Source: Methylobacterium longum (GTDB lineage: Bacteria; Pseudomonadota; Alphaproteobacteria; Rhizobiales; Beijerinckiaceae). From it: a stretch of DNA of 64,000 bases. This document shows positions 59,886 to 64,000 of this stretch, in pieces (positions within the stretch are counted from its first letter, which is position 1; every line of letters starts with the position of its first letter). The notes beneath the pieces were generated by a model. It searched no databases and was not told the DNA's origin. It saw only the letters and a program-made list of their open reading frames with translations. The position numbers and the translations under genes are program-made. The stretch covers positions 124,001 through 188,000 of the forward strand of contig NZ_BPQS01000003.1 in the NCBI RefSeq assembly GCF_022179385.1, given 5' to 3'.

Positions 59886-60869
59886 TCAACCATTGCGGCC
59901 CGTGTCGTAGTAAAGGTCGGGAGGAAGGGCGCTCCCCTTGCCGACGAGGCGCGCCCCGCCGAGGCGGGACATCACCGTGTAGAGCTTCTCGGCGTCGGCG
60001 CGCTCCTCCGCCACGGATCGGCGCGGGATGCCCGCCAGGAAATCCCGCTTCAGCGCCTCGAAGGTGGCGTCGTCCTCGGCGGCCATGAGGGGGCGCACTA
60101 TCTGCCACGTGGCGGGATCCTGCGCGAGCATGTCCTTGGCCGCCCGCGAAGCCCGCACGAAGCCGGCTACGGCGGCCGGCTTCTCCTTCACGACCGTATC
60201 CTGGAACAGGTAGCCGATCAGCGCCACGTCGCCGGCGACGCCCAACGCGTGCATGATGTCCTCCGCGCCGACGAGGCGGCGGTATTTCTTGGCCTCCAGC
60301 CGCGCGCAATAGGTCCAGTAGGTCAGCGCCGCGTCGAGGGCGCCCTGCTCCAGCTTCAGGGTAATCAGCGGCGGCGCGCCGTAGGCGATCTCGGCGGCGC
60401 GCTCAAGGTCGATCCCGGCCGCATCCTTGGCCTGCGCCTTGAGCAGCAGCCAGTTCTTGTCGAGGGGGCCGCCGGCGACACCGAGACGCTTGCCGTCCAA
60501 GTCCTTGAGGGTCTTCACAGGACTGTCGGCCGGCACCATCACGGCGCCCTCAGACGTCGAGTACGGGATGAACCGCACCGCCTGCCCGTCATTGCCGAGG
60601 CGGGCCGCCCAGAGCAGGTCCCCGATGATGGTGTCGACTTGCCCGCCGATGAAGCTGATCCGCGCCGCGTCGTTACCCGCGAGCTTGACGGCGTCGAGCG
60701 TGAAGCCGTTGGCCACGTCGAGACCCCGGGCCTTGATCACCGCCGCTTCCCAGGTGGACGTGCCGAAGGGCAGGCTCCCAAGGCGGATCGTCGGTCCGTC
60801 GGCGCGCGCCGCTCGAAGCCCGAGGCCGCCGAGCACGCTTCCGGCGAGCATCGCGCGCCGTGACAGCAT
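59886..60869 (-). CDS. ABC transporter substrate-binding protein with Tat-type signal
   Basis: The 327-residue protein begins with a twin-arginine-like signal (MLSRRAMLAGSVLGGLGLRAARA) and a two-lobed NMT1/SsuA-like fold: IRLGSLPFGTSTWEAAVIKARGLD, VDTIIGDLLWAARLG, LKDLDGKRLGVAGGPLDKNWLLL and ALDAALTYWTYCARLEAKKY. ATG 60869 begins the signal; the open frame further up is unsupported. It is divergent from the PCD-like gene. The ligand is not known; candidates are discussed in the findings. Confidence 0.86.
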   Translation of the reverse strand: MLSRRAMLAGSVLGGLGLRAARADGPTIRLGSLPFGTSTWEAAVIKARGLDVANGFTLDAVKLAGNDAARISFIGGQVDTIIGDLLWAARLGNDGQAVRFIPYSTSEGAVMVPADSPVKTLKDLDGKRLGVAGGPLDKNWLLLKAQAKDAAGIDLERAAEIAYGAPPLITLKLEQGALDAALTYWTYCARLEAKKYRRLVGAEDIMHALGVAGDVALIGYLFQDTVVKEKPAAVAGFVRASRAAKDMLAQDPATWQIVRPLMAAEDDATFEALKRDFLAGIPRRSVAEERADAEKLYTVMSRLGGARLVGKGSALPPDLYYDTGRNG

Positions 60870-61056
60870 CACGCCTTCTCCCATCGTCTTGCGCAGTCCT
60901 CGGTGGCGCGAGACTGGGGTAAGGACCCGGCCCATTGCCATTGGAAACAGGTCATAGGGCTCGCACCGGCCTCCGTCCATCGTGCGGAACACGCTTGCGC
61001 GCAACCTGCCACAGCGGCACCTTCGATCCAGGCACGTTTACGGGAGGGACCGGACC

Positions 61057-61434
61057 ATGAGTGAGCGACGTGAAGAGGCCTTGGACCACGCCACCGTCGA
61101 GGCGCGGCTGAAGGCCGAGCTGCCCGCGTGGCGGCTGGAGGAGGGTTGGATCCGCCGGACCTACAAGACCGCGGGCTGGAAGAGCACGCTCATGGTGATC
61201 AATACCGTCGGCCACCTCGCCGAGGCCGCGTGGCACCATCCCGACATCACCGCCTCCTATGCCTGGGTCGAGGTCCGGCTGATGAACCACGCCGCGAAGG
61301 GCATCACCGACAAGGACTTCGCCCTCGCCCGCAAGATCGAGGAGGTGGTGGCCTGGCAGCCCGGCCAGGAGGGACAGGGTCTGGAGGGGACGCCCACCGA
61401 TCCGCGATTCGCCTACATCAAGTACGACAAGTAG
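61057..61434 (+). CDS. Pterin-4a-carbinolamine dehydratase-like protein
   Basis: The 125-residue protein has the PCD fold with AEAAWHHPDITASYAWVEVRLMNHAAKGITDKDFALARKIEEV. The paired His (HHP) and the later His of LMNH match the catalytic set. The C-terminal 20 residues (EGTPTDPRFAYIKYDK) extend beyond the usual domain. PCD proteins recycle hydroxylated pterins; in methylotrophs a PCD-like protein may serve H4MPT metabolism. AGGGACC precedes the ATG. It is divergent from the ABC binding protein gene by 187 bp. Confidence 0.85.
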   Translation: MSERREEALDHATVEARLKAELPAWRLEEGWIRRTYKTAGWKSTLMVINTVGHLAEAAWHHPDITASYAWVEVRLMNHAAKGITDKDFALARKIEEVVAWQPGQEGQGLEGTPTDPRFAYIKYDK

Positions 61435-61448
61435 CGCCGAGGGAGCCG

Positions 61449-61670
61449 TCACCGCGGCTCCTTCACCCGACGGCATTCGGTCTTGAGGTAGGCGCTCCTG
61501 CCGATCTCGTCGCGCCGCTCGGTCCGCGCGATGATCTCCTGCCAACCCGTGGCGCAGCCGAGCTCGTTGGCGACCCGGATCTTGCGGACCTCGAGGGCCT
61601 GATCGTCGGTGCAGGCCTCCTGGGCCAGGCCGTTGGCGCAGACCAGAACGACGGCGATGAAGGCATTCAT
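61449..61670 (-). CDS. Small exported Cys-containing protein
   Basis: The 73-residue product has a short signal peptide (MNAFIAVVLVCANGLA) and a mature part with three Cys (EACTDDQAL, LGCATGWQ, TECRRVKEPR), probably a small disulfide-linked helical protein. It converges with the PCD-like gene (14 bp between stops). Function unknown. Confidence 0.6.
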   Translation of the reverse strand: MNAFIAVVLVCANGLAQEACTDDQALEVRKIRVANELGCATGWQEIIARTERRDEIGRSAYLKTECRRVKEPR

Positions 61671-61852
61671 GGGCGCTCGGATCCTCGTTCCAGCCCAGCC
61701 CTACGCGCCAGACCATCGCAAAGTTTCCGCCCACGCGACACTGCGCGCAGGGATACCCTCCACGGTCGACCCGTCCTGAGGGGGCGAAAGGACGGGTCGA
61801 CCGCTTGTCGCGGCGCTGGAGGGCGCCGCGATCTCGTCCGCCTGACGATCGG

Positions 61853-64000
61853 TCAGGCGCTGTGCGTCGCTCCGCCGCCGCTCGCCGGCCGGATCCGGTA
61901 GCAGCCAACATAGAGGGCGGGCAGGAACAGCAGCGTCAGGACGGTCGCCGCCAGGATGCCGCCGATCATGGCGAAGGCCATCGGCCCCCAGAACACCTCC
62001 CGGGCGATCGGGATCAGGCCGAGACTCGCCGCCGCCGCGGTGAGCAGGATCGGGCGCATCCGGTGGTGCGTCGCCTCGAACACGGCATCCCAGGGCGCCA
62101 GCCCGTCGGCCCGGAATTCCTCGATCTGGCTCACGAGGATCACGGCGTTTCGGATGATGATGCCGATGAGCGCGAGGATGCCCAGGATGGCGACGAACCC
62201 CATGGGTTTCTCGAACAGCAGCAGCGCCGGCACCACGCCGATCAGTCCCAGCGGCGCCACGGCGAAGACCAGCAGCACCCGGCCGAAGCTCTGGAGCTGC
62301 ATCATCAGCAGCACCGCCATGGCGAGCAGCATGACCGGCACGACGGCCGCGATCGGACCCTGACCCTTGGCGGATTCCTCGACCGCACCGCCGGTCTGCA
62401 GGGTGTAGCCCTCCGGCAGCGCCTTCGCGAAGGCGTCGATTCCGGGCTGCAGGGCGGTCACGATGGTGGCCGGCTGCGTCATATCGTGGATGGTCGCCCG
62501 TACCGTCACGGTGGGGAGCCGGTCGCGGCGCCAGACGATCGGCTGCTCCAGGTCGTAGCCGATCCGCGCGAAGGCGAGGAGCGGCACCACCGACCCGCTG
62601 GCGAGGCCAACCTGAAGCGATTGCAGCGTGTCGAGCGAGGATCGTTCGGCGGCGCCCGCTCGGCCGACGACGTTCACGAGGTAGATCGAATCCCGCACCT
62701 GGGTGATCGCCTGACCGCCCTCGATCCCGTTCAGGATGCCGGCCACGTCCTGGCTGGTGACGCCGAGCTGCCGGGCCTTGTCCTGAAGGATCTCGACCCG
62801 CAGCACCTTGCCGGGCTCGTTCCAGTCGAAGGTCGGCACGTCGAGCCGCTTGTCGCCGGCCACGACGTTGGCGAGGTCCAGGGCGAGACGGCGCACCGTC
62901 TCCATCCGGGGTCCGCTCAGCCGGTACTGGACGGGCCGGCCGACCGGGGGACCGAGGCTCAGCGGCTGCACCAGGACGTCGGTGCCGACGAAGTCCTGCC
63001 GCGCCACGTCCTGGAGGCGGGTCATCACCCGATCGCGGACCTCCAGAGACTTGGTGACGATCACGATCTGTCCGAAGAACGCGTTGGCGAGCTGCTGGTC
63101 GAGGGGCAGGTAGAAGCGTACCGCCCCCTGCCCGACATAGGACGACCAGCTCGACACATCGGGATCGTCCTTCAGCCGCGTTTCGAACCGATCCATCTGC
63201 GCGCGGGTCTCGGCGATGGTGGCGTTTTGCGGCAGGGTGAGGTCGACCAGCACCTCGGACCGGTCCGAGGACGGGAAGAATTGCTGCTGCACGTGGCCTA
63301 TCCCGACGATCGCGGCGACCATCAGCGCGAGGCAGACCACCACCGTCGTCCAGTGCCAGCGCATGGCGATCCGCAGCGCCCCGACGAACAGGCGCGTGAA
63401 GATTCCCTCCTTCTCGGTGTGGTGCTTCATGGTCTTCGGGAGGAGCGTGACGCCGACGAGCGGTGCGAACAGGACCGCCACGACCCAGGAGACCAGCAGG
63501 GCGGCCGCGATCACCACGAACAGCGAATAGGTGTATTCGCCCGCGCCGGAGCCGTTGAACCCGATCGGCAGGAAGCCCGCAACGGTCACGAGCGTCCCCG
63601 TCAGCATGGGGAACGCCGTCGACGTGTAGGCGAAAGTCGCGGCCTTGCGGAGCGTGTCGCCCCGCTCCAGGCGGGCCACCATCATCTCGACAGTGATCAT
63701 GGCATCGTCGACCAGCAGGCCCAGCGCGATGATCAGCGCGCCGAGGGAGATGCGCTGCAGCGTCACGTCCATGATCTGCATGACCACGAAGACGATCGCC
63801 AGCACGAGCGGGATCGACACGGAGACCACGAGGCCGGCCCGGACGCCGAGGCTGACGAAGCTCACCGCCAGGACGATGATCACGGCCTCGACCAGCGCCT
63901 CGGTGAAGCCGCCGATTGCGTGCTCGACCTGGCGGGGCTGGTCGGAGACGAGGTGGACGCCGACACCGACCGGGAGGGTCGCCTCGATGCGGCGCATGCG
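61853..64000 (-). CDS. RND efflux transporter permease (5' part outside the window)
   Basis: The frame is open to the window edge, so the N-terminal part is missing and 715 residues are seen. It covers the second half of the first periplasmic lobe, the central transmembrane block with VDDAMITVEMMVARLERGD (the conserved Asp pair region), and the second lobe and spans to the end (LTAAAASLGLIPIAREVFWGPMAFAMIGGILAATVLTLLFLPALYVGCYRI). This is the AcrB/MdtBC-like heavy-metal/multidrug RND type. The membrane fusion and outer-membrane partner genes, if any, lie outside. Confidence 0.92.
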   Translation of the reverse strand, partial: RMRRIEATLPVGVGVHLVSDQPRQVEHAIGGFTEALVEAVIIVLAVSFVSLGVRAGLVVSVSIPLVLAIVFVVMQIMDVTLQRISLGALIIALGLLVDDAMITVEMMVARLERGDTLRKAATFAYTSTAFPMLTGTLVTVAGFLPIGFNGSGAGEYTYSLFVVIAAALLVSWVVAVLFAPLVGVTLLPKTMKHHTEKEGIFTRLFVGALRIAMRWHWTTVVVCLALMVAAIVGIGHVQQQFFPSSDRSEVLVDLTLPQNATIAETRAQMDRFETRLKDDPDVSSWSSYVGQGAVRFYLPLDQQLANAFFGQIVIVTKSLEVRDRVMTRLQDVARQDFVGTDVLVQPLSLGPPVGRPVQYRLSGPRMETVRRLALDLANVVAGDKRLDVPTFDWNEPGKVLRVEILQDKARQLGVTSQDVAGILNGIEGGQAITQVRDSIYLVNVVGRAGAAERSSLDTLQSLQVGLASGSVVPLLAFARIGYDLEQPIVWRRDRLPTVTVRATIHDMTQPATIVTALQPGIDAFAKALPEGYTLQTGGAVEESAKGQGPIAAVVPVMLLAMAVLLMMQLQSFGRVLLVFAVAPLGLIGVVPALLLFEKPMGFVAILGILALIGIIIRNAVILVSQIEEFRADGLAPWDAVFEATHHRMRPILLTAAAASLGLIPIAREVFWGPMAFAMIGGILAATVLTLLFLPALYVGCYRIRPASGGGATHSA

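Overview
The window is very GC-rich chromosomal DNA of an alphaproteobacterial methylotroph, most likely Methylobacterium/Methylorubrum. The diagnosis rests on methylofuran and tetrahydromethanopterin (H4MPT) biosynthesis genes of archaeal type, an MxaD-like periplasmic factor, a complete gene set resembling the lanthanide uptake (lut) cluster, and alphaproteobacterial gene orders (dgt-argS-SPOR-nagZ-tatABC, divergent erpA). No rRNA, tRNA, CRISPR array, phage, transposase or insertion sequence was recognised. Nearly all of the window is ordinary, densely packed core genome.

Left part (1-6.1 kb): the end of a polysaccharide deacetylase, small exported/membrane proteins, heme A synthase (ctaA), a hemolysin-III/PAQR membrane protein, then a family 4 glycosyltransferase and a WcaJ-type initiating sugar-phosphate transferase, i.e. 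surface polysaccharide functions. From 6.1 to 14.8 kb on the minus strand lies an eight-gene cluster in the order substrate-binding protein, beta-propeller, cupredoxin-like protein, small Cys-pair protein, ABC ATPase, ABC permease, exported protein, TonB-dependent receptor. This matches lutA-lutH and, for the ABC part, the PedA1/A2/B/C-type ABC systems tied to PQQ-dependent alcohol oxidation. A divergent plus-strand operon (15.05-20.54 kb) encodes a DUF3280-like exported protein, MfnB, an MfnE-like kinase, an archaeal-type dihydropteroate synthase-like protein, DUF447, an MxaD-like SRPBCC protein and a second YVTN beta-propeller. Together these two units couple metal uptake, periplasmic quinoprotein function and C1-carrier cofactor synthesis. 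Three phased 10-bp repeats sit in the shared divergent promoter region, and inverted repeats lie upstream of the TonB receptor gene.

Middle part (20.7-44.5 kb): an alpha/beta-hydrolase-like protein lacking the nucleophile serine, a NepR-like small protein next to a single-domain response regulator, a dienelactone hydrolase, DUF192, a double cold-shock-domain protein, a DUF1624 acyltransferase-like protein, elongation factor P with its modification enzymes EpmA and EpmB, a GST, an RraA-like protein, YdcF, DUF3253/DUF599, acylphosphatase, a FocA-type channel, a gamma-glutamylcyclotransferase, PccA, an L,D-transpeptidase, a histone-deacetylase-like amidohydrolase, RibB with a degenerate RibA half, AroC, a stand-alone MrcB N-terminal (DUF3578) protein and AnmK.

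Right part (44.5-64 kb): TyrS, a KdpE-like response regulator, TatABC, NagZ, a SPOR-domain protein, ArgS, a Gly/Tyr-rich exported protein, a dGTPase-like HD hydrolase, ErpA, a 652-residue exported protein of unknown function, DUF2165, a NitT/TauT-type ABC transporter divergent from a pterin-4a-carbinolamine dehydratase-like gene, and the C-terminal portion of an RND efflux permease running off the right edge.
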